From contig CAXKVR010000606.1 of NCBI GenBank assembly GCA_964058845.1, positions 1-29,748 on the forward strand: a DNA stretch of 29,748 nucleotides, in the 5' to 3' direction. A program made the translations under genes and the position numbers. Every line of letters starts with the position of its first letter. The stretch's first letter is position 1. The notes below the pieces were generated by a model. The model did no database searches. It saw nothing but the letters and a program-made list of their open reading frames with translations, and had not been told where the DNA came from. This document shows positions 9,908 through 29,748 of this stretch, piece by piece. Source of the stretch: Carex sylvatica (taxonomy: Eukaryota > Streptophyta > Magnoliopsida > Poales > Cyperaceae).

Positions 9908-10407
9908 GAGGAGGATTCACTACAATATTTGTAAGTTATAATATTTTGTTGGTTTTATGATTTTTAAAGTAATTCTATTCAGATCAAAATCAATTCGGTA
10001 GCTCTTGTGACTGTAGGACTGCTTTAAGATTTGTGCTAAGTTAAAAGAACTGCTCTGATTTTCAACTTGCACCTCAGTGTGATACAGATTCTCCAAACAG
10101 TGGATCCAAACTGTTCAACATGATCTCTATATTAAAATGTGCTTGGATATCAAATTTTATAATTTTTTTGAATTTTTATTATTTATTGATTATTTTACAA
10201 AACTGTTGTTTTTAGACAATTATGAACCGAATGAAAAACAATGATTTTATAAAATAATCAATAAATAGTAAAAAAATTTAAAAAACATAAAATTTGATAT
10301 CTAAGCACATTTTAATATAGATATAATATTGAATGGTTTGGATTGACTATTCAGACTTTAAAAAACACAAAATTAAATTATTATAAGATGTTGTAAGTGG
10401 ATCACTC
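9908..10407. mobile_element. Mutator-like MITE (500 bp)
   Basis: The left end is GAGGAGGATTCACTACAA and the right end is TTGTAAGTGGATCACTC. The flanks TTACAAAAT (9899-9907) and TTATAAAAT (10408-10416) are a 9-bp TSD with one mismatch. The inner arms (about 10100-10360) are complementary around 10220, with AAAACTGTTGTTTTTAG facing AAAAACAATGATTTT. About 120 bp at 9970-10090 has no partner in the right arm, so the left arm contains extra sequence. Confidence 0.7.
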
Positions 10408-10459
10408 TTATAAAATACAAATCATCTCCAAAATACTATTTTTAGATATGTGGAAAAAT

Positions 10460-11200
10460 CATTCAAAATAAAACTGTCGGATATAATCTACATCATTTTA
10501 TCTATGCACATATAAAAAATTATGATATTTCAACTTTGTTTTGATTGTCATCAAGAACTTGTAAAAGCGTACTAATGTGGATAATTTCTAGACGTTGATT
10601 TTTAACTTATTGATTCACATAAAAACAAAATCAAAATATGATATTTTTTTATAGGAGGGTTCAAATGCCTCCATTTTTTGTGCCTATATCATGCCTCCAT
10701 TTTTAAAAACTTAAACGTCAAAATAAAACCGTTAGATGTGATCTGTGTTATTTTCTCTATGTGCCCATAAAAAATTATCACATTTTAATTTTTCTTTTAT
10801 GTTAATCAATAAGTTAAAAAATCAACGTCTATAAATTATCCACATTAGTATACACTTTTACAAGCTCAAGATGACAACCAAAACAAAGTTGAAATGCCAT
10901 AATTTTTTACATATGCATAGATAAAATGATGTAGTTCATATCCAATAATTTTATTTTTAATTTTAAGATTTAAATTTTGAGTTATTAATTTTTTTTTAAA
11001 TGGAGGCATGAAGGAGGCAAAAAAATGGAGGCATTTGAACCCTCCTCTTTTTTTTATGAGTACACAAAAAAATAACATAAATCACATCTAACGGTTTTAT
11101 TTTAAAGTTTATAATTTTAATTTTAATTTATTAACATTTTTAAAATGAAGAAACAGTAGAGACAAAAAAAATGAATGGAGACATTTGAACTCTCAATATA
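10460..11200. mobile_element. Older MITE copy, split by a younger relative
   Basis: About 10465-10650 is an inverted copy of about 10755-10960: CTACATCATTTTATCTATGC matches the complement of GCATAGATAAAATGATGTAG. The sequence resumes after the inserted element at 11049 and ends near 11200 with GAGACATTTGAACTCTC, a degenerate version of the family end. Joining the two parts gives one element of the same family as 10653-11048. The left end has been lost or is too worn to define. Confidence 0.6.
10653..11048. mobile_element. Mutator-like MITE (about 396 bp) nested in an older copy
   Basis: The left TIR starts AGGAGGGTTCAAATGCCTCC and the right TIR is its complement ending GGAGGCATTTGAACCCTCCT. 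The inverted similarity extends for about 50 bp with repeated ATGCCTCCATTTT phrases. TTTTTTTAT flanks both sides (10644-10652 and 11049-11057), a 9-bp TSD, though T-rich and so less decisive. No coding capacity. Confidence 0.75.
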
Positions 11201-11279
11201 ATAATATCATTTCCCGAATTAGTGCCATCCATTTTTTTGATGGCAACTCACCGTCGTACAGGAAAAGCAAAAGCAGCAG

Positions 11280-11420
11280 GAAAGGCCCAGCCCATATAAG
11301 CGATGTTTGGACCAAGACCATTCATCATGTTCCGGCCTACTATTTATAACTCGCCTCGGCCCAAAGAGGATACAGCAACATAAGAGAAAACAGAAGCAAT
11401 TTCCAAACTAAATATGTGGA
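11280..11420 (+). promoter_or_regulatory. Promoter-like stretch with no gene attached
   Basis: Two GGCCCA-type motifs (AAAGGCCCAGCCCATAT near 11281, TCGGCCCAAAG near 11356) surround a TATA-box-like CTATTTATAAC at about 11340. GGCCCA motifs are frequent in plant promoters. No open frame or exon follows, so this may be chance or a remnant of a lost gene. Confidence 0.2.
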
Positions 11421-12116
11421 AGGTACACGTGTATTAAAGCTAACGAACACCTATTCCAAAATAACAAAATAAGTAATAACTAATTTCACCAGTGTATATA
11501 AGATCTGATAATGAACGAGTGCGTATATGTGGCTACGGTAAAATATACGGTACGCCGAAAGTTCTTTTCCGGAAAAGGTAAAAGGTAATTCTAGATTGTG
11601 ATATATGATTTTTTTAATTCCAAGAAAATCAATTTAGTCCTTAAATCTTTGTTTGTATTAAATTAGTACTTAAAAAAATTATAACAAGAATTAAGTTGGT
11701 CTGTTAATTTTGAATAGATGACAAATTTTAGTCCGTAAATTTTTATTTGTGCCAAAAATAATTACAATGGTATAATCTGTAATATTGTCTTTTTTAGTTA
11801 TTGATTCTATCAAAGCAATGTTCAAATATCAATTTTTTTAAGGTTAGTGGAGAAAAAGTAGTACAAATCATCTAAAATTATGTTAGTTACGTTGTAGGAC
11901 TTTTATTATTGAAGATTAAAAAAAAAAAACCATAATGAAGACAAAAGAAAATGGAAGCGCAAAACCCTTCTCGTTCGATAAAGTATACGAATTAATTAAT
12001 GGAAACAAGGATTTTCTAATGAACATGAGATCAAATTAAAAAATTAAGTCTGATGTCTGATTTGAATCGTTAGATTTGCGTTAAAGTTTCATAAGTGAGT
12101 CTATGGTACAATGCAG
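11421..12116. other. AT-rich intergenic DNA, no gene seen
   Basis: Phrases such as TTAGTCCTTAAATC and TTAGTCCGTAAATTTTT (about 11634 and 11728) look like worn element ends. Nothing can be assigned. Confidence 0.35.
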
Positions 12117-12308
12117 TAATGCAGGGTCCAGATCCTCCAAAGTAACCCAATTTTTTAGTTAAGATCTGAACCGTCCGATTCAAATTCGGACAAATCTGGT
12201 TCCAGGTGGAGCGCTCGGGATTCCTTTAATATCCAGATCAAATTCGAATCTGACAGTCCGAATCTCAACTAAAAAATTGAATTACTTTTGGAGATCCGAA
12301 CTCGTAAT
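12117..12308. mobile_element. Small foldback MITE (about 192 bp)
   Basis: The left arm TAATGCAGGGTCCAGATCCT and onward to about 12190 pairs with the right arm ending TTTTGGAGATCCGAACTCGTAAT. Both arms hold AATTTTTTAGTT or its complement and a GTCCGATTC/GAATCTGAC pair. The central 40 bp (GGTTCCAGGTGGAGCGCTCGG) is unpaired. No clear TSD was established. Confidence 0.6.
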
Positions 12309-12783
12309 ATTCATAGTGCATATTATAAATCGTTCAATGAATCTAAACCAAAAATGTCAAATTTGACAATAATCAAACGACCATTCAAACACCTCATTTC
12401 TTTTAATTAATGATCAAATCAAATAGTCATCGGTCTAGAAAGGAGCAGTTAGCTAACTCTATATACGTTCGTCATAAAATGGCAGTCGCCATCAGGTTGA
12501 TGGCGGATTTCTCAGTATTTCTTATTATGAATTTATGATACATGAAAGGAGACCTATTTTTTCTAATTTCTTCATTAATTAAGCAATTTGACATGACATG
12601 ACATGATTTGTCAATTGCTATGTTACCCCATATGTTACTTTTTAGGCTCCGTATCTGTATCGGGTGCGTATCGGACACGGATACACACTCGATACGCATT
12701 CGATATGGCTCTGATACGCCAATTGGCGTATCAGGTTACGTGACGTATCCTTACTCAGCCGATATGGTCTCCGATACTCCGTT

Positions 12784-13060
12784 GAAATGTCTAAATACGG
12801 CTGGATTCGTGTGGATACGGCCATCAGCGTTGAAATTGAAATGTAAATGTCTGGATACGGCTGGATTCGTGTGGATATGGCCATCAGCGCCTGTGAACCG
12901 CGCCCGCAGCTGTGAGCCAAGCCGCACCGTGAACCGTGCATGAAATGTAAATGTCTGGATACGACTGGATTCGTGTGGATATGGCCATCAGCGCCTGTGA
13001 ACCGCACCCGCAGCTGTGAGCCAAGCCGCACCGTGAATCAAGCCGCACCTGTGGACCGTG
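12784..13060. repeat. 104-bp tandem repeats, about 2.5 copies
   Basis: Copies begin at about 12784 (partial, about 54 bp), 12838 (full) and 12942 (full plus an extension). Each carries GGATTCGTGTGGATATGGCC. The two full copies also carry AACCGC-CCGCAGCTGTGAGC and GCCGCACCGTGAA. The repeats are GC-rich against AT-rich flanks, and open frames over them on both strands are a by-product of that composition. Confidence 0.85.
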
Positions 13061-13084
13061 CATACACCAGCATAAATGTGAATT

Positions 13085-13165
13085 TTTTCTGCGTGAGACG
13101 TGATTTGAACTTGGGATCTCCTATCACCCATACAAAATCTTTAACCACTCCACCATATTTCGTTT
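13085..13165 (-). mobile_element. SINE-like segment with tRNA-type promoter boxes
   Basis: On the minus strand, GGTGGAGTGGTTAAAG resembles a tRNA A box and CAAGTTCAAATCACG resembles a B box, spaced as in tRNA-derived SINEs. It sits inside the GTATC-rich element and so inserted later. Sequence similarity to the segment at 5070-5150 is confined to the promoter boxes. Ends and TSDs could not be defined. Confidence 0.45.
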
Positions 13166-13370
13166 GTGTTATATTTCATTAATTATAGTATTTAATATAT
13201 TTTTAATATTAAGCCTTTATTTTTTTAAATATAATATATAAATTAATAAAAAATAATATATATGTAATAAATGTATCGTATTTTATATTTTTGAAAATTG
13301 CATTATTACCGTATCTGTATCGTATCCGATACGATACCCGTACTCATATTCATACAACATAGGTCAGTTG

Positions 13371-14834
13371 TCACTATATTTAGTGACATAGAGTGATGTC
13401 TTGGCTGAAGTAATCAAAAGCTACAATGAGAAAAAGAGACCACATTTTTTCTTTCTTTTGAAAAATAAAAATAAAAATCAATTTTTCAGCAAACATGATG
13501 ATTTTTTTTTCCTCCAAAAATAACAAACATCGAACCAAAGTTTCGGTCCAGACTGAAACTTTGTCGTTCTCCCCCCTTTCACAGTTTCACGTGAATATGT
13601 ATTCCCTCAAGTACCGTAAGTAATAATAGTTAAAAGAACAGTCTTGATTTAATCTCAGTCATGTCAAAAGAAATTTGATATCTATTGTAGATATAGGGAG
13701 TATATTTTGAGATTTGTGTCAGAGTTAAATAATAGTATGGAATTTGATAATTCTACATATCAGAGTGATCTGAATTTCTTTCACACCACCACACCACTGA
13801 CTACACATTATATTAAAAGTTGGGTGAACCGAACCAAAGTATTGATGACTCCGTATCCGGATTTTCCTGGTCCAAAATGTGTGTTGGTGCGAAAGGGAAG
13901 AGATCAAACCAAAGTTTTGGTCATTCCATGCCTGAACCGAACCAAAATTTCGGCCCTTGCTGTTTTCGGAGAATAACAAGCAACCAAATGTTTGCTGACA
14001 AATCATTTTTTTTTTCTATAAAAAAAAATATATATATTTTTATGAGTTAAAGATTTCATCCATCTGGCATCGTTTTGCATGCATGTATTATTTTTATGAG
14101 AAAACATATATAAATTTTCCTCAATTTAATTTGTTCGAACTTCGAAATAATCAAGTTGTAGCCCTTGCATTTTTATTTGCACCGACTTCGTTTTTAAACT
14201 TTCAGAACAGAATCAAATTAGTCCATTTATTTTTCAGAAAGACCAAGTCAGTCCGTACTCAAATTTGTTTGTTTATGCGAATTAATTTATTTGATGTATG
14301 GATTTTTGTCTTAACAACCAAGTGCAAACGGAGGGCAATTTTGGCTGATCATTTTAGTATTTATGACTATTTATAACTGGTTGTCGTCTCATTATTAATT
14401 TTTGTTTCTAATTAATTAATCATCATTATTTTTTAAGCGAGGTAGTACTCATTATTTTAATTAATAATGGTCTGTACTCTGTAACATTCACAACAAAAAT
14501 AGCCAATCAATGCACTTTTTCTATAAGAAAAAAAGAAAGTTAAAAAAAATTAAAGGAACTTCAAAATATAAGTAGTGTCATTTTTTTTTTTTATTTGGCT
14601 TTTTTTTAACCTTCAGTAAAAGTATACCCCAAGTTTTTCTTTTGTATATTTTTCTTCTATTAATTTTTCATTTTATTTCTTTCGTTTTTAAGCTTTACTT
14701 GATATATAAACTTTTTGACATTTGACAACACTGGTGTCAATATAAATGAAATTTGAAAGCATAATAACCTCTAACAATCTCTTAAAATAAAAAAATAAAA
14801 ACTTTTGTAACATGTATAGGTGATACATACATAC
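13371..14834. other. Region with no gene; AACCAAA motif cluster; missing permease exons expected here
   Basis: Near 13530-13960 a motif of the type GAACCAAAGTTTCGGTC recurs four times (about 13532, 13831, 13906, 13938), partly as small palindromes. The remainder is AT-rich. I looked here on the minus strand for the later exons of the permease and found none of the expected conserved stretches. Confidence 0.4.
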
Positions 14835-14928
14835 CTCATGCTATTGCCAGATGTGATGGTATAAGCCACAGCACAGCCAAACAAGCCTGTTTGTTGAAAG
14901 AATCCACACATCCAGAGGCTCTTCTTCC
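14835..14928 (-). CDS. Amino acid permease exon 3
   Basis: This 94-nt exon has acceptor TTTATAG and donor GTATGT. It encodes GKKSLWMCGFFQQTGLFGCA then VAYTITSGNSMR, matching the third helix of AAP proteins (typically ...GxAYTIT...SMR, followed by the SNCYH segment). The donor is intact, but no partner exon for the SNC segment is visible downstream. Confidence 0.75.
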
Positions 14929-15059
14929 CTATAAAGTATGTCCCATGCATAAATTGGTGCACGTTTTGTTAGCTCATGTTATAATAATTGGGACCAATTT
15001 CAAGTTTTGCTTATTCACATTTTGTTAAGATTTGATTAATCAAGTATTATTGATTAGAT

Positions 15060-15310
15060 AGGGGTGGCAGGCAAAATAGGGGCGTAGACAATATTTTTAC
15101 AAGGATGAGATAAAATTTTAGGGTGAGGTACAATTTTTATAATTATTTAAATGTTAAGTGTGTTCTTACATTTTTCTAAGGAAAAAAAAAACTAGAAATA
15201 GAGGTATATTTTGAGAAAAAAAATTAGGATGAGATATAATTTTATAATTTTTTGAATCTTAAGTATACTTTTATAATTTGTTCTGAAAAAAAAAACTCGG
15301 ATCCACATTT
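15060..15310. repeat. Degenerate repeat in permease intron 2
   Basis: Two related blocks of about 110 bp follow each other: GGATGAGATAAAATTTTAGG at about 15104 and GGATGAGATATAATTTTATA at about 15227. Each is followed by an AT-rich stretch and an A-tract. A GGGGTGGCAGGCAAAATAGG phrase precedes them. This looks like transposon debris and helps explain the long intron. Confidence 0.5.
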
Positions 15311-16192
15311 GCTTTATCAATAATAGTATACTGTTTTTATTGCAAAATTTTCTTCTACATATCACTCTTTTTATACAATACTTTTTATGATTATTATATT
15401 TAATATAATACTTGTTAGATTTTTCTTAGGCATATAGATTCAAAATTAATGATTCAAACACACGGACAAATAATAGGATAAAAATTCGTAAGTAATGATT
15501 TTTTACATGGATTCCTCCAGAAGATAGATTTTTCTTGCTTCACGCAAAAACTGGCGTGTGAAAATCTTTATTTCAATCTGTCGCATTCACAAACTTTTCT
15601 AATTTGACAGTAATTGATTCGTCGACGTCATTTAGGCGGATTAAAAAAATGATTTAATCTATTTATTTTAAATCAGATGATTAGGATTGAAAAGGTCATA
15701 ATCTTGCAATCTGGTTTGAGATTAAAAAAATGTGAAGAAAGTTGGATGAAGTGACCTGTTTCAATATTTAATTAAAAAAATATTTATATGATTGATACTG
15801 ATACCTATAAGAAAACAGTTTGATAATAACTTTGATCAAAAAGCCAATTTTGAATAACAAATATTTTCGTTAGAAATTACTCTTATGATTGTCCAAATTC
15901 TACCCTGGACAAATACATTTTGATATATTATAAACTTATTTAAGGCCAAATTTCATGTGTATCATTTTAATCCTTAAAAACTATGTACATATCCAGTAAA
16001 TTTAAAACATGATGCACTAAATTTTATCTATAAAAAAATACTAAAAAAAATCTAAAAAGGTGTGAGATTCAGTCTTCAAGTAAATAATTATATGAAAATC
16101 ATATTTAATAATTTGAATCAACTGTTTAAAATTTAAAGATAAAAATATGCATAGTCTCACTATACATTTACACAAGGGTATTTGTTGCTCAC

Positions 16193-16429
16193 CTAGATTA
16201 AGCCTGACCGCTTCCATATAGGATCGGTTTCTAATGGGGCCATGCTCCGGATCCGGCGACTTATAGCAATCCGCTAACAAACTGGACTGAACCGAGGTGA
16301 CCGCAGCAAAGGCAATAAGGGCTGTGGGCCCACCGATCCAGCCCAACTGGCCCACACTCCACGCCAGCGACAGCACCCCTGATCCTATGACCGCTGTTAT
16401 TATATGCGCTGTCGCGCTCCATTGTGTTC
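16193..16429 (-). CDS. Amino acid permease exon 2
   Basis: This 237-nt exon has acceptor CTGATAG and donor GTGAGC. It encodes the first two membrane segments: TGTQWSATAHIITAVIGSGV with the downstream LAWSVGQLGWIGGP, then TALIAFAAVT and the loop LLADCYKSPDPEHGP. It is the best-conserved part of the fragment. Confidence 0.85.
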
Positions 16430-17588
16430 CTATCAGGAGCGCGCAAAAGTTTGATTAAGCGGGTGAAATAGATTATATAAAAAATATTGGTTAATACGAC
16501 ATTACGACTAACTTATATTATAAAAATTAATGGGGGTCTGATCGTACAATTCCTACGTCAAGTCAAGTTTGCTGTTGCAGTCATACCTAATAAGTAACAA
16601 TACCTCAATTTAGATAAAATTAATATGGAGAATTGATAATGATCTTCCCACTCAGGTAGCCCATGTAACATGTTACAGTATGGACACAACTTGGCTTCAT
16701 GCAACACACTAACCATCAGTTAACACTTAAACTATATAGTCCGTGAGCTGCATGAAGGCAAAACTGCTCTGTTTTTATACTTCAACGATCACCTTTTTAT
16801 AGTAAGAGTTGTGTCCAGTTATGACAAGAATTACAGTTGTTTATACAAAAGAAAACATTCTGAAAAATAACTAATTCAAATATCAAATCACAACCTAAAG
16901 ATATTTCTAACTAATAACGGAATATTTATATTTACAATAAAATGTTATGAAAGTTTAAGGACATAATAAAATTGATTGCATTTGCAAACAATTTGGAGGT
17001 CAGACATCTTTAATTTTTGTTCTTAATACCTATAAAACATTGACCATTTCAGTGAAATGATGCTTGAATAAAATAAAAAATGATGAAAGTTTCTTAAGGT
17101 ACCATTTAGGTACAAAAACAAATAAAATACAGGATACCGTGGGACATTTTCTAAGCAAGTTATGTACAAATTTAAACTTGGCCATTTTTACAAGAAACTA
17201 AACAAAAGAAAGCTTCTATATTAGTGAAACTGTGAGTTTAATGAAAAGGCGGAATAGTTTTTTTTTTTTTTTTTAAAAGAAGAAAAATGCCTTACATTGA
17301 AATATGGTTTTGCTCCTGCAAATTCAAACCAATTTCCAGAAAGGAGAAATTTCGGATTTGGAGAAATATATATGAATTTAGTGCCAACCAATTAACGAAA
17401 TGAAAACAAAATTTGATGATTTAGGAAAACAGAGGATAGAACTAAAAAATGATACAAAAAACAAGAGAACTTCTTTACATATAAAACATCAGCAAGACCA
17501 ACTAAAGAAGCAAAAAATTGAGTTCAAATTGTCAAAAAGAATATATATAAATATAAAAATAGATTTCTAAGTTAAACTACCAACTAAC

Positions 17589-17676
17589 CTGTTCTGACTA
17601 TCCCTCCTCCTACTTGATGAGGTTCACTGGGTACCTCTACCAACAATGGAGCTTTATCAAACCCCTCTTCTCCCAT
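17589..17676 (-). CDS. Amino acid permease exon 1
   Basis: This is the 88-nt start exon. The ATG at 17676-17674 is preceded in frame by a TGA seven codons upstream, which supports the start choice. It encodes a hydrophilic N-terminus (MGEEGFDKAPLLVEVPSE...). It ends ACAG before the donor GTTAGT, with phase 1 matching exon 2. Confidence 0.75.
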
Positions 17677-18696
17677 TGATTGGACACAGTTTTTTCATGT
17701 GATTTTGACCCAATGGTGGGGCTAAAAATTGAGGATTGATGGTGGAATCTGAGGTGGAATGAGTTTGTTTGGAATTCTCTCTAATTTTGTACTAGAGAAC
17801 TTGGTGCGCGCACTGCCTTTAACTATCTCTATCATGGTGCGTTATTACCGAGAGTGACATAAGTTTGAACAATTATCATTTATATCCAGTGAATTGTGAT
17901 AAAACTTGGAAGGACCCTTATAACCATAGATATAATATTTCTCAAGTATATATAATTTCCATCACAGTATTTTGAGGATTTTTGGGGTAGATTTGAAGTA
18001 CGGTCTTATTGGATTTCTTGTAGTAGATAGTTAAGTACTACGATTGGACTTTTGAGTTTGATTGGTAGTTGACAACTAGTAGCAAAGCGTGTGATCCTTT
18101 GGGTCTTCTTTCAGGTAGTCTCTTTTTTTTTTGTGTCAAATTTGGAATATTTTGTTGACTGGCTAGTTGCTGCAACCATTTACACCAAATAAATAATATG
18201 CAGTATTTCTTTTTAAAAGCTTAATATACAGTATTTCATTATTAAAAAAAATGCTCATTAATGTTTTCAAAAGCTGTTTAAACTTCAATATTTTTATACA
18301 ATGGTTAAATTACCTGTTTTAGAGAAAAACATTGCCAATATAACCCTTTTGGTTCCATCACTTACAGACATTTACCGAAATAATAGTCTCATTTCATCAC
18401 TTCGGACTTTTTCCGAAATAATATTGTCCCATTTTAGAAGAACTCCATTGATACAATTCCATCTAACAAGGATCTGGAGATTTCATACAACTATTACATG
18501 ACATTAGGATCTGTGCAGAATTCAATCTATGGTAGGGGTTCATTGGATTCAATTACACTACACAAAAGTTAACCCAGGAAGCTTTCTAATACTAATCAAC
18601 TACATAATCACAGGAGAAAACAAAAATAAATAGCATCACTGTCTTAGGTAACATATATCAGTAAAATAACCTAAACAATTATATTTAAGCATATTT
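17677..18696. other. Intergenic region between permease fragment and SYD stop
   Basis: It should contain the SYD 3' UTR (from 18696 leftwards) and the permease leader and promoter (from 17677 rightwards). I could not identify a canonical AATAAA for SYD or a definite permease TATA box. A frame at 18301-18501 is open but resembles no protein. Confidence 0.4.
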
Positions 18697-29665
<10,969 letters not shown>

Positions 29666-29748
29666 CTATGTGAAAACATAAATACCAAATAGAAGGTTTG
29701 AAATACCTAACCATCACTTTTAAAAAAAATTAAAATACCTAACAATCT
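29666..29748 (-). other. SYD intron running off the window
   Basis: On the minus strand this is T-rich intron sequence ending in the acceptor TTTTCACATAG at 29676-29666. The exons for the ATPase N-lobe, HSA region and N-terminal domain lie beyond the right edge. Confidence 0.8.

Larger units (their letters stand above)
12640..13370. repeat. GTATC-rich repetitive element
   Basis: Both borders are dense in GTATC/GATAC phrases: CCGTATCTGTATCG at about 12647 and again at about 13310, and a near-perfect palindrome with arms GTATCGTATC/GATACGATAC near 13318-13338. Sequences of this style are common plant repeats, but I cannot assign a superfamily. It contains the 104-bp repeats and the SINE-like segment listed separately. 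Confidence 0.5.
14835..17676 (-). pseudogene. Amino acid permease (AAP/AAAP family), 5' three exons only
   Basis: Three exons join in frame to give the first ~140 residues of an AAP-type proton-coupled amino acid transporter of the plasma membrane: 17676-17589, 16429-16193 and 14928-14835. The product starts MGEEGFDKAPLL and continues TGTQWSATAHIITAVIGSGV, a diagnostic AAP signature in the first membrane helix. It then reads LSLAWSVGQLGWI, LLADCYKSPDPEHGPIRNRS and GCAVAYTIT. Family members are normally about 470-480 residues with ~10-11 helices; here only about the first three helices exist. No further exon is visible in the next 3 kb or more downstream, so this is most likely a truncated gene, although its frame and splice sites are still intact. 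It lies about 1 kb downstream of SYD on the same strand. An unusually distant fourth exon is possible but unlikely. Confidence 0.75.

Noticed and set aside
12642..13031. 129-codon minus-strand and 111-codon plus-strand frames
   Set aside because: Both follow the GC-rich 104-bp repeats, which are open in several frames. No protein family is recognisable.
16261..16446. 61-codon minus-strand frame MRAPDRNTMERD
   Set aside because: Out-of-frame reading of permease exon 2.

Overview
This is plant nuclear DNA. It is AT-rich, dense in short transposable elements, and carries multi-exon genes with GT-AG introns. The protein families point to an angiosperm; the sequence alone does not give the species. 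Both recognisable genes lie on the minus strand in the right half.

Right part (18.7-29.7 kb): the 3' portion of a SPLAYED (SYD)-type SWI/SNF chromatin-remodelling ATPase gene. Thirteen exons can be joined, every junction keeps the frame, and together they give 7,155 nt (2,384 codons plus stop). Read 5' to 3' on the minus strand they encode the end of the SNF2 ATPase core, the C-terminal helicase lobe, a SnAC-like segment, a Pro/Gln-rich and AT-hook region, and a very long acidic tail. The tail is built from several families of in-frame tandem repeats. The ATPase N-lobe and everything upstream lie beyond the right edge.

Middle (14.8-17.7 kb): three in-frame exons of an amino acid permease (AAP/AAAP family) on the same strand, downstream of SYD. 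Only the first ~140 of the usual ~470-480 residues are present. No later exon is visible downstream, so this looks like a truncated gene.

Left part (1-14.8 kb): no intact gene is seen. It is a stack of mobile elements, several with target-site duplications (TSDs) that can be read directly. They include two hAT-like elements, three adjacent foldback elements set in TA/GA microsatellites, and Mutator-like MITEs with 9-bp TSDs. One of these MITEs is split by an 895-bp element that resembles a Pack-MULE. A ~1-kb insertion has a poly(A) end and 16-bp TSDs. Two short segments have SINE/tRNA-like promoter boxes, and one GTATC-rich element contains 104-bp tandem repeats. No genes appear to work as a pathway here. 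The notable biology is the repeat-built SYD tail, the broken permease and the nested transposon layers.
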